From contig JADNRZ010000031.1 of assembly GCA_015501605.1 (NCBI GenBank), positions 372,001 to 436,000 on the forward strand: 64,000 bases of DNA, in the 5' to 3' direction. How positions within the stretch are numbered: position 1 is the stretch's first letter; each line of letters begins with the position of its first letter. Source of the DNA: Panaeolus papilionaceus (Eukaryota; Basidiomycota; Agaricomycetes; Agaricales). The translations under genes and the position numbers were made by a program. The notes beneath the pieces were generated by a model. The model worked only from the letters and a program-made list of their open reading frames with translations, was not told the origin of the DNA and did no database searches. Of this stretch, positions 1 to 12,943 are shown piece by piece.

Positions 1-2223
1 GCGCAATGAGTCGAGTGTTAGGGTGTTGATTTTTTGTTGTGGCGTTGAGAAGATGGGCACGATGATTTTTAACCTAAGAGAGGAAGGCGTTGCGAAGGAT
101 CTTCAAAGATCTCACCGCTGGGCGACGAAATCTCTGACGTTGTGAATTTTATTTTCAGATATGCCTGAGCTTGCTGTTGATTCCACATCTACGGTCTAGC
201 ATCACCCCCAATTCCAGCACCGCAACGCCCTCATCACCTCGTCACCTATTTCTTGACCGTCGCTGTTTGTTCTGGGCTCAAACCTCCCTCGACGTCTTAT
301 ATCAGGGCCCTACCTCGTATTTCAACGACTCCGACTTGACAGTAATGGAGGGTATTCCCGTAGCAGCACCGCACTTGAACCACGCGGTCATTTTGGCGTC
401 TGGCTCTCTTCAAATTATGATGGTGGCCCTGACTGCCGGCTTAACAGCAGCATTGGTGTATTCTTGTCGTTCTCCTGGCCCTGCTCTCCCTCCAAGTATT
501 TTTTGTCGCTTAGGAAAGGTGGTTGGAGGTTGTGGTTGGTGGCTGTGCTAGGGTGGGGGGCAAGCGGGCGGCGACGGCGAGGAGAGTGTGTCACGATGAT
601 TCTGGTTAAATTCTCAGGTCAGTATACACCTTTTCGTTGGATGCATCATTGCTAAAGCTGATGCTGTTCCTCAGTCGACGTTGGTGTTTTACTTTCATTA
701 TTTGAGAGACTAAAGCATAACGATCATCATGCCATAAGCAATGAACCCAAAACCCCACTCCCCTGCATCACCGAAAATGGTTATCCCACCACAATCATCA
801 CCACAGCGATGACGACCGAGCATCCAGTTTCGCGCTCTCGCCTCGCACCAGAGACTGTCGTCGTCATCATTTTGCGCGAATATTATCTCAAAGCACACTG
901 ACACGTCATCAAGCTGAACCTCCAGGCGTCCATACTTTCACTCCTACATTCCTCATGCAATGACCATACTCCTTGCTCACGGCTCAAAAGCAGCGGCGAC
1001 ATCTCAATGGCGTCGTCTTGGGCTTCCACCCCCTCCAGGTATTTTTGCTCGCTCCCAAATGGTTGTTGGCGAGAGGTCGTTGGGTTGTTGGGCACGTGTC
1101 CGGGTTAATGGGAAGGGAGGACGAGACACGAAATGGGCGACACGATGGAGGTAAAGGGTGAAATGATCACAATGCTGACATGTGCGTCTCGTCAATCCTA
1201 TCTCCATCTCCGTGTCTTCACATCGCGATTTATCCAATTTATCGGAGATGGGTTGTGTCACAGAGTGCGTATCTCGCCACTGTAACCTATCGTCTTGAGC
1301 TTGAGCTTTTCTTTAGGCCATTCTGTTGATTTAGGGCGATGAATTCTAGTTGGATTTGGAATCGACATTGTCATCTGAAGGGAGCACGATGCAGGATGAC
1401 CTGCTGCATATTATATGAGTCGCGCTGAAGATGGACGACAATCTACAGGTGGAAAATGTGCTGGTGATACTCAGTGCTCATCGCATCACCTCCTCAATTA
1501 GCGGTTTTCAGTTATTATGTTACCCGTTACCTCGCGCTCGCTGACCTGGCCGTCATACTCTCATAATCTCCTCCACCACTCATATGATCCAATATCGCCA
1601 GCGTTGTCATCGATATGTCAAACCAGTCACCACAACTGGCGTGCATTTATTTTAATACCTCCACATTCCCTGGTGAATTATCTTGTCTGATGAGACGAGC
1701 ATGCCTCCACGCTCATGTTCCAACGGAGCATCTGTGTCACCTCCGGATAGGTCTCAACTTTTCCGATATCTAGTACTTGTTCTCAGGAAATAGTGTGGTG
1801 ACCTCTATGCGACCTCAGTTTCTACTGGCAGTCGAGAAGCTTTGCCATTTGTGTTCATGGTGTCGGTTTGCGGAGCTGCGGTTTGATTATCGGGTATGAG
1901 ATGTCGTCCCACTTCCACGCCCATGTTTAACTGTAGGTGCTCAATGAGTACTGCATCATCTGTCTTTTCTGCTTAGTTTGTCAAATATGTGTTACAAGAT
2001 ATATTTTTGTTATATGGGAGATATGAGAAGAATGCGGATGACAGTGTAATTTGACTATATAACAGATGTAAAGAGTGGACCAATACTAGGTAGTATGAGA
2101 TACATGATGACGAGAGGGAGAAAGGGAAAATGTCCGGAATATAAGACTTGATCGGGTGCAAACTGTTCGGAGAATGAGTCCCTGTGATAGATTGACAACG
2201 ATACAGAAGACATACATGTACAA
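1..2223. other. Repeat-unit flank downstream of G1, no gene seen
   Basis: This stretch has only short open frames, mostly without a conserved ATG, and copies in the other units differ by indels that are not multiples of three. It holds intron-like signals, such as GTCAGTATAC near 618 followed by a CAG near 676. A conserved module occurs near 1020-1140 (CCAGGTATTTTT, then GGTCGTTGGGTTGTTGGGC) and has distant relatives near 480-600 and in other units. A spliced non-coding RNA or decayed gene is possible but unproven. Confidence 0.55.
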
Positions 2224-3512
2224 TTAGGCCTTCGGCTTGAACAATTTGCTTCCACGTCGCTTTGCATTGCGGACCAATCGCGTGAGGTGATACCGAAGAA
2301 TATAGGACCGCATGGACATGGTGAGTGGAATGTATGTTCCCAGTAAAGATTTGAGAAGGCGATAATGGGCATCCTCAAATCCTGGTGGTGGAAATTCAAG
2401 GTCTGGGTTGAGAAACTCTTTGATGAATGTTTTCAATGTTTCTTCATTCTCTGCAAGGTTTTTTTTCAGCAGAGCTTCAAGGTCTGGATTGGTTTGGGCC
2501 TCTGGGTGGGCAAGTTCAGACTGGATGACTTCCTTCTGCTGGAGAGCACCCTCAATGCGCTCATACAAGTCCTGGTAGAGACATACTATAAATCCTTCCA
2601 TATTAGTTACACTATCGCTAGTCCAGGGTCCCATATCCAATATGCTCAAAGCAGAGCTCCTGGTGTTGTCAAATTGTGCAATTGTTGCACCCATGTCACT
2701 GAATTCCTATTCAAAACATGTAATTATCAATATCATGCAAGTGGTGTATCATTAAGAACAGAGCCAAATGCCTTGAAAATGTCGCCTCTGAGCTGTTCAT
2801 AATGGGCCTCGGCATGTTGATGTGCACGCTCAGTATGCAGTGTGTTCCACATAGTTGTTACAAGGGTGAATGCTGTGTGGTATTTTGATGGTTGTACCCA
2901 TGCTGTTAGCAGATCGATTGTTCTGCGCTTGGAACCAGGCATCCGTGTGTCTGTGACTGGGGTCAGGAAAAGGGTTTTGGAATATGATCTGTCTCTGGAG
3001 TGATCTCAGTGCAAAATATGCAGAAAGGAAGTGTATTGGTATACTCATAAATGGTAGTCTGACTTAATAACACTCCGAAGCTGGAAATCTTGGGGTCAGA
3101 GAACCCGGGGGTATTGATCAGGTAGATCGGCATGTCTTTTCCTTCCACTTGGAACAGAACATTGACTAGCTTGTATGCTGAGGCCTTTTGTGTGAATCCA
3201 GCCAGCTGGTCCTTCGATATGCCCAAGTCCTGAGAATCCCCGGCAAGCGCTTGAATAAACTTCCGTTTGTATTGCAACTCGTATATCAAGTACTTGTAAT
3301 GGTGAATGGCATATGAATTTACTTACACAACTTTTCCCAGCGCCTGTTGGTCCATACAGTCTACCAAGGACGGCGTTTCAGCTCGTACCACAAGAATATC
3401 ATTGACGAGGGACTCACATATACGTCATTGCGTCTCCTGGTACTTTCTCGGTCACAGGTTCGACGGAGATGTCACCTATGATCCTCAGGTGGGAATACTC
3501 AGGAATGCTCAT
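2224..3512 (-). CDS. P-loop GTPase-like protein, copy G1 (DTPG motif changed to NTPG)
   Basis: This is a predicted nucleotide-binding protein of a fungal TRAFAC/AIG1-like GTPase family, cellular role unknown. My model has five exons: 3512-3418, 3360-3327, 3259-3045, 2994-2772 and 2706-2224. That gives 349 residues with no stop. The start MSIPEY is the only ATG shared by all copies. Exon 2 encodes the Walker A motif GPTGAGKSC near residue 38. Exon 3 should hold the G3 motif DTPGFSD but reads NTPGFSD, so a Mg-coordinating Asp is lost. Exon 4 has IVTTMW-like LVTTMWNTL, the probable base-recognition motif, and exon 5 is a helical C-terminal region. Intron 4 starts with GC rather than GT (AAG|GCATTT). 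I see no membrane segment or signal peptide. It may bind nucleotide but hydrolyse it poorly. The family call is firmer than any function. Confidence 0.8.
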
Positions 3513-5407
3513 GTTGGACTTGTGATACGTAGGCTCAAGTTTGCCACAGACGGATGAGACGACGGGATAAGAAGATGGTTGTAGATGAGGTTGGTGCTGC
3601 ACTGCATGTGCCCTGCATGTGCCTTGTGCGAGGTGATGACGCAATCTAATTTAAATCACCAGATAACATATTGTTGATGCGTCCGTTGTCCTGCAGCTTC
3701 CTCCCTCACAGTCTATACCATTTCTCCCTATCTGCGCGGATCCTTATTTAAAGATTTGGAGTAGTGTACCTTTTGAGAAACGATTGAACGATTGGAGGTT
3801 TATGAGGGACGATGGCGAGTGTTTGTTGGTGTTTGAATCAATACTGATGTTGAGCCGACGTTTGCCCGACCCAACTTGTTTCCTTGCCACCATCATCGGC
3901 ACTCGCGGCACCACTCTCCTTCTTCCCTCTTACTTCAGGCAGCTTGCTCAATATTTATTTTTCATTCCGGCCTTGAAGTCGAAATTTGTTCTCTGTGGCA
4001 TGAAAAGGTTGGGACAACACTCAGCTCAACTTGTTTCAAACCACCATCATCAACAATCGCACTTATCCTCTGGTCGAACCTTGTCGTATCTTTACCTAGG
4101 GACGCGTCTGCTGTCCGGATCATGCGACACAACGCTGATGCCACTCTTGGTGAGTAAAGACGCATTGGGATTCAGGCTGTAAGGACAATGAACGGTATGT
4201 GCTCCGTCTATATATGCCGAGTCTCTGTGGTTGTTGCGTAACGGTTGAGGAAGGGACGTGAATTTATATGCCGTATTTACTGTCGGAGTATTTATGCATT
4301 AGTGAGTGTCTTTCGTTTCTCGCATTTGTGGACTCTAACCTGATGTTCCTCTACAGTATAATCGAGTAGACGAATATAACTCTTTTTCCCCTGAATCCAA
4401 TTTTCATCTTTTTCGTCGTAACGCTCATCCCGCCGCCGGTTCAGCGAACCACAACATCAGCACACTTCTTCACATTCCTTCAATGATCGCCGGGGTTATC
4501 TATCTTACAATGCTAAGGGATTCTCGGTTAAGCCTGGAGTGTCTGGACTCACGCAAGAGAGTTAATGCATGTCACTCATAAAGAAGAGTAGACGTTGTGG
4601 AAGAGGGACGGCCCTGTCTAGCGACTGCTGTGCGGGTTGAGGACACATTGCTTCCATTCTGAGGTTAGTCTATGGCTCCTTTTCATTTTGTTCCTCATAC
4701 CACCAAACTGCTCTTAGTTGGACTCGCCTTCGGTATCATGTCATTATTGTTTGGGAGATCTGGACATTCTGCAATCCCGATAGAAAATGGTCATCAAATT
4801 CGCCATTCAGTCTAGCTGGTCATCTGCAAATCTATCATTTCGCATTCACTGGTCTCACCCGCTCAACGTCGACATCAAACTCCCGCCCGTGTCCTCAACA
4901 TAACGGTTACCTCTCATCCCAACGTTTGGAGCATTAATGATTCGCCTACTCCCCAACATCACCTAATGACTTCTCTCGATCTCACCCACCCCTCTCAGTT
5001 TCAACACGCACCTGACAAACACTTAGTTCATCGCCGACTCTGTTAGTTCCCATCACAATTATCACCGCAGCGATCACGATCCAGTGTCCAGAATCGTGCT
5101 CACCTGGTCCTGGTGATCATCTGGTTGACCATTTCAACTAAAATGCACACCTCATCCTGAATGCTCTGACACGTCATCAACCTGGACCTCCACCCGCATG
5201 CGCGACATTTTCACTCCTTCCTCTCTTCAGGCGACAGCACCAGTCTACACACCTGGCATAAACGCAGCCCTGACACCTCAAGATCCTTCTCCTGGTATTT
5301 TCCAGCTCCAAGCATTTTTCATCGATCAGAAATTGTCGCGTTAGGGCCATCGGTCGTTGGGTTGGGTGTTGGCCGATTTTGGGGTTACGGCTGGTGGGGG
5401 GTCTGAT
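3513..5407. other. Repeat-unit flank upstream of G1, no gene seen
   Basis: This stretch should contain the promoter of G1, which reads to the left. On the plus strand, GTGAGTGTC near 4301 followed by CTACAG near 4355 looks like a short intron, and equivalents occur in units 2-4. Open frames such as 3784-4182 are not maintained between units because indels break the frame. I see no recognisable protein. Confidence 0.5.
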
Positions 5408-7980
5408 GCGCAATGAGTCGAGTGTTAGGGTGTTGATTTTTTGTTGTGGCGTTGAGAAGATGGGCACGATGATTTTTAACCTAAGAGAGGAAGGCGTTGC
5501 GAAGGATCTTCAAAGATCTCACCGCTGGGCGACGAAATCTCTGACGTTGTGAATTTTATTTTCAGATAAGCCCGACGTATGAATGTCTGAGCTTGCTGTT
5601 GATTCCACATCTACGGTCTAGCATCACCCCCAATTCCAGCACCGCAACGCCCTCATCACCTCGTCACCTATTTCTTGACCGTCACTGTTTGCTCTGGGCT
5701 CAAAACCTCCCTCGACGTCTTATATCAGGGCCCTACCTCTTATTTCAACGACTCCGACTCGACGATAATGGAGGGTATTCCCGTAGCCGCACCGCACTTG
5801 AACCACGCCGTCATTTTGGCCTCTGGCTCTGTTCAAATTATGATATTGGCCCTCACTCCAGGCTTAACAGCAGCATTGGTGTATTCTTGTCGTTCTCCTG
5901 ACCTGCTCTCCCTCTAGGTTTTTTTTGTCGCTTAGGAAAGGTGGTTGGAGGTTGTGGTTGGTGGCTGTGCTAGTGTAGGGGGCGAGCAGGCGGCGACGGC
6001 GAGGAAGAGTGTGTCACGATGATTCTGGTTAAATTCTCAGGTCAGTATACACCTTTTCGTTGGATTCATCATCGCTTAAACTGATATTGTTTCGCAGTCA
6101 ACAGTGGTGTCTCATTTTTATTCTTTGAGGGAGCGTGAAGCATGACGATGATCGTGTCCATAAGTAATGAACGTGAACCCAAACCCCACTCCACTGCATG
6201 TTCATTCCACCACCAGTTCGCTCCTCCCTTGCACTAGAGATCGTCTTCTTGATCATCTACCACGAAAATTACCTGAAAGCACACTACTGACACGTCATCA
6301 AACAGAACCTCCACCATCCATACTTTCACTCCTACTACCCCTCATGCAATGACCATACTCCTCACTGACAGCTCAAAAGCAGCGGTGACATCTCAACGTC
6401 GTCGTCTTGGGCTTCCACCCCCTCCAGGTATTTTTGCTCGCTCCCAAATGGTTGTTGTTGGCTAGAGGTCGTTGGGTTGTTGGGCACGTGTTCGGGTTAG
6501 GGTTGGTGGGGGGTCTGATGCACAGTAGATGTGCTAATGAACGTTGTGGTGAGGTTCAGACGATGGATGCAATGGCGGTTAATGGGAAGGGAGGACGAGA
6601 CACGAAATGGGCGACACGATGGAGGTAAAGGGTGAAATGATCACAATGCTGACATGTGCGTCTCGTCAATCCTATCTCCATCTCCGTGTCTTCACATCGC
6701 GATTTATCCAATTTATCGGAGATGGGTTGTGTCACAGAGTGCGTATCTCGCCACTGTAACCTATCGTCTTGAGCTTAAGCTTTTCTTTAGGCCATTCTGT
6801 TGATTTAGGGCGATGAATTCTAGTTGGATTTGGAATCGTGATTGTCGTCTGAAGGGAGCACGATGCAGGATGAGCTGCCGCACATTAAATGAGTCGCACT
6901 GAGGATGGACGACGATCTACAGGTGGAAAATGTGCTGGTGATACTCAGTGCTCATCGCATCACCTCCTCAATTAGCGGTTTTCAGTTATTATGTTACCCG
7001 TTACCTCGCGCTCGCTGACCTGGACGTCATACTCTCATAATCTCCTCCACCACTCATATGATCCAATATCGCCAGCGTTGTCATCGATATGTCAAACCAG
7101 TCACCACAACTGGCGTGCATTTATTTTAATACCTCCACATTCCCTGGTGAATTATCTTGTCTGATGAGACGAGCATGCCTCCACGCTCATGTTCCAACGG
7201 AGCATCTGTGTCACCTCCGGATAGGTCTCAACTTTTCCGATATCTAGTACTTGTTCTCAGGAAATAGTGTGGTGGCCTCTGCGACCTCAGTTTCTACTGG
7301 CAGTCGAGAAGCTTTGCCATTTGTGTTCATGGTGTCGGTTTGCGGAGCTGCGGTTTGATTATCGGGTATGGGATGTCGTCCCACTTCCACGCCCATGTTC
7401 AGCTGTAAGTGCTCAATGAGTACTGCATCATCTGTCTTTTCTGCTTAGTCTGTCAAATATGTGTTCAATAAATACAAGATATATTTTTTTATATAGGCGA
7501 TATGAGAAGAATGCGGATGAGAGTGTAATTTGACTATATTACAGATGTAAAGAATGGACCAGTACTAGATAATATGAGATACATAATGACAAGAGGGAGA
7601 AAGAGAAAATGTCCGAAATATAAGACTTGATCAGGTGCAAACTGTGCGGAGAATGAGTGCCTGTGATAGATTGACAACGACACAGAATACGTACATGTAC
7701 AATTAAGCCTTCGGCTTGAACCATTTGCTTCCATGTTGCTTTGTGTTGCGGACCAATCGTGTGAGGTGATACCGAAGAATATAGGACCACATGGACCTTG
7801 TGTGTGGAATGTATGTTCCCAGTAAAGATTTGAGAAGGCGATAATGGGCATCCTCAAATCCGAGTGGCGGAAACATTGGGGCAAGAAACCCTCTAACAAA
7901 TTTTTTCAAAGTTTCTTCATTCTCTGCGAGGTTCTTTCTGAGCAGAGCTTCAAGGTCTGGGTTGGTTTGGGCCTCTGGAT

Positions 7981-7998
7981 CATCAGCAAATTGTCGCG
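7981..7998 (+). repeat. Left terminal inverted repeat of the Plavaka-type element
   Basis: CATCAGCAAATTGTCGCG directly follows the target copy AT. The similarity with the right end continues imperfectly for about 15 bp. Confidence 0.93.
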
Positions 7999-8389
7999 CG
8001 CATCCAAAGGGCCTTAGAGGCTCGAAAGGGAAGGTAAGGCTTGATCGCCCTTTTGAGGTGATCGAAAATATTCGCGACGCCGTAAAATGGGATGCAAGCA
8101 TTAGTGGAGCCTTAGAATAGTATTTTAGTGTATGATAAGTATTTTAGAATTATTAATACTTTAAGCGTCATTGAAAGGTACAGCCAATAATTCAGGCTGG
8201 CTTTCAATGAGCGGATCAGCATTCACAAGACTTAAAAGTGTCGCTAAATGCTTAAGATGACATGTAAAGGGTATTTCAAGCCCTGGAAATAATTATAAGG
8301 GTATTTTAATTCACTCGTAGTCATTTACGTTCCTTGCGAGATTTTTAAAACAATATAGTAAAATTGGAGCATCGGATTCTGTACTAAGC
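7999..8389. other. Left subterminal region of the Plavaka-type element
   Basis: This is non-coding sequence between the inverted repeat and the transposase stop codon. It has several copies of AAGG/GCCTT-type motifs (near 8008-8040 and 8108) that also crowd the right end. They are candidate transposase-binding sites by analogy with CACTA elements. It also serves as the 3' region of the transposase gene. Confidence 0.6.
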
Positions 8390-11300
8390 TTACAGTGGGG
8401 CATATCCTCCTGCCATGTACTCGTCCTGCTCAACACCAACACCACCAATAAAATTACTCAAATCATCTTCATCACCCTCTCCTTCCATTTCATCATCATC
8501 TTCAGCATCACCTTCGTCTTCCTCGGGCTCCTCTTCGTCTTCAAGGTTTACCACAACTTCAATTCCTGCTATTTCCAGCGCATCGTCCTCCGATTCATCC
8601 ACGTCCATTGCGTCGTCGCCAGGCAGATTGGGTGGTGTCATAAAGTCAGGGCGGAGACACCCTGTGAGCTCGTTCGTTGCTGCATGACCTATTCCTCCTC
8701 CCAGGTAGCGCATGAACATGTCACGATCCACAAACCTTGAAAGCAATCTCGTTAGGACAATCTCATTCTAACCAATACATAGTTTACTCACATATTCACA
8801 TAATGATACCTGTAGTCCTCGTCACCAATTAAATCCCTTGTCTCCTTATTTCTGGCAATAGATGTTACAGGCAGGTACTCCGTTGTTGTACCGTGAGCAT
8901 AGGCAGGAATAAGGTGAGTACCGCGAATGACACAGTCGGGATCCAAGAAGCCAAATGCACTTTCATCAGTAGAGGGTACAAATCGAATGCGATGCAATCG
9001 TTTGGTATCCCATCCACCTTGATATGTGTTGTCTAGTTCAAACCACCGCACCCACAGGAAGTCAATTCGAGTGGGTCTGGTAATCTGGCGTCGCTTGTTG
9101 CCACTGTACGTGATTTCCGCGTGAAATGCGCCAATAATGCGAGCGTACGAGAACGGGTGACTCGTGTTGTTGTCGCAAGAGAGGGTAAGAATGTCGTTGT
9201 GAGTGCGTGGGTTGAGGCTATCCTGTAGTCTTCGTAAATCGTAGGTTGTGTAGTTGATACGAAGGACATTGTGCTCGTAGATAGCGTCGGACGCAAATTC
9301 GAGATGGCTGAGTTCTTCTTGGGTGAATGTCGCACCCTTGTCCTCTGTCTGAGTGATACGTGAAAGAATATGGGACTTCAGTTCAGTAATAAAATTCTGC
9401 GACAGAAATGAAGCAGATCAGATATGATTATTCATGGACAAACTGGACACTGCACGTACCCTGAAGGCTGGATCTCCATGGTTATCTTGAACCCAACGAA
9501 ATAAGTTAATCTTCTTCTTTTTGCTAACAGGCAGGTGGTAGTGCTGTTCCGGAGATATGGTGGCCTGTGCTTCGTTGGAATCTCCACTGTTGGGTGGGTT
9601 TGGGACAAGACTTGCATTGTTGATGGATTGAGAACCCGTCTGACTTGGAAATGACGTGTTAGAAATCCCTGATGGACCCACGGCGGCTTCTGATGGCAAT
9701 GGAGGTTGGGATGGTGTTATGGGTTGAGTGGTACCATGTACCATTTGGCTGACTCGCTCTCCGATGCGGCGAATGATGTTTTGTCGGCGGTTGTGTTTTG
9801 CAAGTTGATTTTCAAATCCAGAACGCTTGTTGGTTCGTGCATAGAACATCTTTGACCTATGATGTTCAGTCTCGCCCTGAAAAATAGATGAGTCATTTGA
9901 ACACTCAGAACGAGGGGCATAGCATGGAAAATGCACGTACTGGCTGAGTACTATAGTTATCCGAAGGGCCAAACTGCCAGATAGCGTCGACATAATCCCC
10001 CAATGCATGCAATTTGTAGGTGAAAAGATTCAAGACCTTTGTTGTCGTGTTGTCCTCGGATTCATCGTCTGCGGCTGGCCGTTTGGATTTTTTCTTTGAT
10101 GTTGACATTCCTTTCTTTGCATTATTGGCTTGACGACGGGCGCGTGCAGCTTCCTCGCGTGGTAGTTCCTTGGCATCATATGCAGGGCAAACATCCTTCA
10201 CAAAGCCACGTAGCGCAAATCCAAGTTCCCGTGTTTGAGCTTTAAGTGCGGCAAGAGTCGAAGACGTGTGGAGACGAAGTTTGGCGAGAGCATGCCAGGT
10301 TGAAAGGGTAAAGATGAGGTTGAGGATGATTTGGGTATGTGACGGGGGTAGAAGTGATTCAAAGACGGGCAACGCACACTTTCTGGATGTAAGCTATACT
10401 AGCAGCAACGATAGACAAATGAATGACACACCTGCAGCAAATCCTCAAAATCTCTCGCTGCTAGCTTAGACATTGCAGCTGCATTGTTTGAAAAGCGTCG
10501 GATTGTCTCCCCAAATGTTGGCATATCGCGGTACCTGCGCAAATTAATTTACAGTGTAAGAAGACGTTTCACAGAGGAATTTGGATGTATAACTGACCTT
10601 TTATTCAGAATTTGGATCGCATTGGAACTCCCAGTTGCATACAAGATGCGCATAAGGTGTGTAAAGACCGCTTTCCAAACACCCAACTCAAATTCATGGA
10701 GCAAGTCAGGAACGAACATCTCGTAAAAGTTGAATCCATATTTTAGCAACCGCTCAGAAAAAGCATTCTAAAACCCATCGTAAGTCAAAAGCTATACCAC
10801 CAAAAAAAGTGTCCCATACCCGTACTGGAATTGATGAGTCACCTCCCAACCTATTCTCCACTGCCTTACTCTTTGCTCCCTTGCCATGCTGGTAGATATC
10901 CCTTCTTGCTCCTTCAATGTCAAAATTTCGATGCTCGTTGTCAACACGCTTGTGAGAACGACGCTGGATGTCTGCATGAGTCCCAAGGGCAGGTATAAAC
11001 CTTTTCTGTGTTGTGCAACGAGGGCAGGGGCATTTGGCAAGGTATTTGATAGTTGCCAAAAGGACTCTGTGAACCGATGAGAATTTTCCATGAGAGAACA
11101 GAACAAAGAAATGTACTTCTCAGGGTAATCCGCTGAGTATGTAAAAAAACGCGGGAAAATACGACGCCAAATTCCGTCAGAGCATTGAATCACAAATCCA
11201 TGCTCGTAGGCTTTCATGAACTCGGAATTGAGAAGTAATCTCCAAACTGCATGCATCAGTTCACGCTTGAGATGACTGATGGTATCCTTGGATGCCGAAA

Positions 11301-12943
11301 CATTATTAAATGCTTTCATGTAAATGTCTTGAAGATTAGAAGGAAGCTGTGATAATGAGAGAAATTAAAAGAATGTAAATAAAATAAAAACAGGGATATT
11401 ATACTTGACATACCGATGGAATGTAGGCGAGATGATGAGCAGAGGAACTTGTCGGTTTAGCTCTTGTATACTTCGAGAGATTGCCGAGATACAAATAAAT
11501 CGGCCAGAGGGAAGCATTTCCAAAGCTCGCTAGATGTGTTGAATCTGACCAGAGCATGATTGCGGCAATGGCAATTTCATAACAAGGCTCATCCGTCCTG
11601 GGAAGTGATGCCTGCGTTTCCACAATCTTGACATGTTCCTTGTAGAATGCGTCTGAGTTGTATAGCTCCGTTATGACACGTTCTGGGGGAGAGGCGTTGG
11701 TGGGCTTCCAGTACTGCTTGAAGGGTGTATAATGAAATTGTTTGGAGGTTTCATCGGTGAAGGCGGACTTGATGGTGTCAAGGAGAGGACGGTGATAGAC
11801 ATCAGGAATCTTTAGCGTGGGACAGGCCTGTTCGGATGTGTGTTTGACTGTTTCGCAGGGAAGGGGAAGAGTTACAGTTGATTTCTTCCATCCATTCTCT
11901 AGTGCAAATGGCGAAACTGTTGGATCATGGCTGTCGAGGCTGGCAAGAATTGTTGTAACCTTCAAATCCCTCACGTCCGCTGGATTATAGTCTGGCTGGT
12001 CCAGAACATCATCGATCAAGCGCTGAAACTCTGCAACAGATTTATTATTACCGCCAGTATAAAACCAACGAAACAATCTGTAGACTGTGGCATTCAAAAA
12101 TGGAGCCCATATTCCTTTGGAGTGGGTGTCAAGCTGTCGAGGATCTTTCAAGCCAGTAGATTGAAACCATTGTGATATGGGAGGGTGGGGAGGACATGAT
12201 AAGCCAGGACCATCGCAAACGTTGACAAGCTCCTCGTTTTCATCAATCTCTCGGCTTGGCATGGTTGGATAGATGCGGTACATTCCAAATTCATTGACCT
12301 CTGTAGTAAAGTGCCCCATTTTAGGGGGTGATGGTGATGGCAAGGGTGTTGGAGGCTCAGGAATAGGAGATGCAGGACGGGGTGGTGGTGGCAGTGGTGG
12401 AAGGTGTGGGATGCGAGTTCTTGTGCATGGTAAATAGTCTGCATATCTCTCTGGGAACTTGCGCTGACGTCCTCGTCTTGTGGGGGGTGGTATAAAATAA
12501 TCCGGAGCAGCCTCGACATGCTGAGTCTCAGATGGAAAGGGTGCATCTTCTGGCACATCAAGTTCAGTGTCGCCACCATCGGGATAACTGCCTGGGAGGA
12601 TAGATTCTGGCACAACACTTATCATGATCTCAGGAAGACCACACTCATCAGGCGCCTAAATGTAATGTTGTTGTATTGTCATAAACTGCTTGAGAATTAC
12701 ACATACCTTCCGTTTTCCAGCAGCCTTGCTTGATTCTTGTGCCCTAGCTTTCTTCGTAGGTCTTTGAGTTGCATGGGATGTACCTGCTGTCTGGATAATC
12801 TCCTGTGCTGACTGGACCTCCTTGCATCTTTTTCTATGCACTGAGAGGCCCTTTTGTTTCGGAAAGCCCCTATGACACGAGTCGCACTTAAATGGTTTAG
12901 TTGGATCACCATCTTTTTCAACAGGTTGTGCAATGGAAGCCAT
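8390..12943 (-). CDS. Plavaka-like transposase
   Basis: This is the presumed catalytic protein of the surrounding transposon. I model ten exons: 12943-12707, 12655-11414, 11346-11117, 11066-10820, 10767-10598, 10534-10432, 10378-9941, 9876-9460, 9396-8792 and 8735-8390. All junctions are GT-AG, the frame is continuous and the product is 1,344 residues. The N-terminus has a zinc finger of form C-x2-C-x12-H-x3-C at residues 20-40. A proline-rich linker follows. Next comes the block with MLWSDSTHLASFG and SLWPIYLYLGN, recognisable from Agaricomycete Plavaka transposases. Then come a CPCPRC motif, FVPDLLHEFELGVWKAVF, and near residue 1240 FVDRDMFMRYLGGGIGH. The tail is very acidic. I cannot assign the DDE residues with certainty. 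It is transcribed divergently from the DUF6698-like gene. Confidence 0.9.

Larger units (their letters stand above)
1..5407. repeat. Tandem repeat unit 1 (about 5.4 kb)
   Basis: The string GCGCAATGAGTCGAGTGTTA starts the window and recurs at 5408 and 19995, with near-identical versions at 25429 and 30795. That defines a head-to-tail unit of about 5.4 kb. Each unit has about 2.2 kb of non-genic sequence, a minus-strand GTPase gene, and about 1.9 kb of further non-genic sequence. Units 1 and 2 share a structural type. Both carry about 170 bp extra near 1160-1330 and 6630-6790, and both lack about 118 bp present in units 3-5 near 20090-20200. Confidence 0.9.

Noticed and set aside
171..551. Plus-strand open frame with a Leu-rich start, repeated in units 2-5 (for example near 5593, 20278, 25714, 31072)
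   Set aside because: It has no ATG at its beginning, and the copies differ by indels that shift the frame and by scattered stops. Repetition reflects the tandem unit, not selection on a protein.
3784..4182. Plus-strand frame upstream of G1 that recurs upstream of G2, G3 and G4
   Set aside because: Lengths and frames differ between copies because of non-triplet indels, and no known domain is present. It was kept only as a possible non-coding transcript.
8415..8687. Ser-rich frame on the plus strand
   Set aside because: It is the complement of the acidic tail of the transposase, whose exon is supported by splice sites and family similarity.
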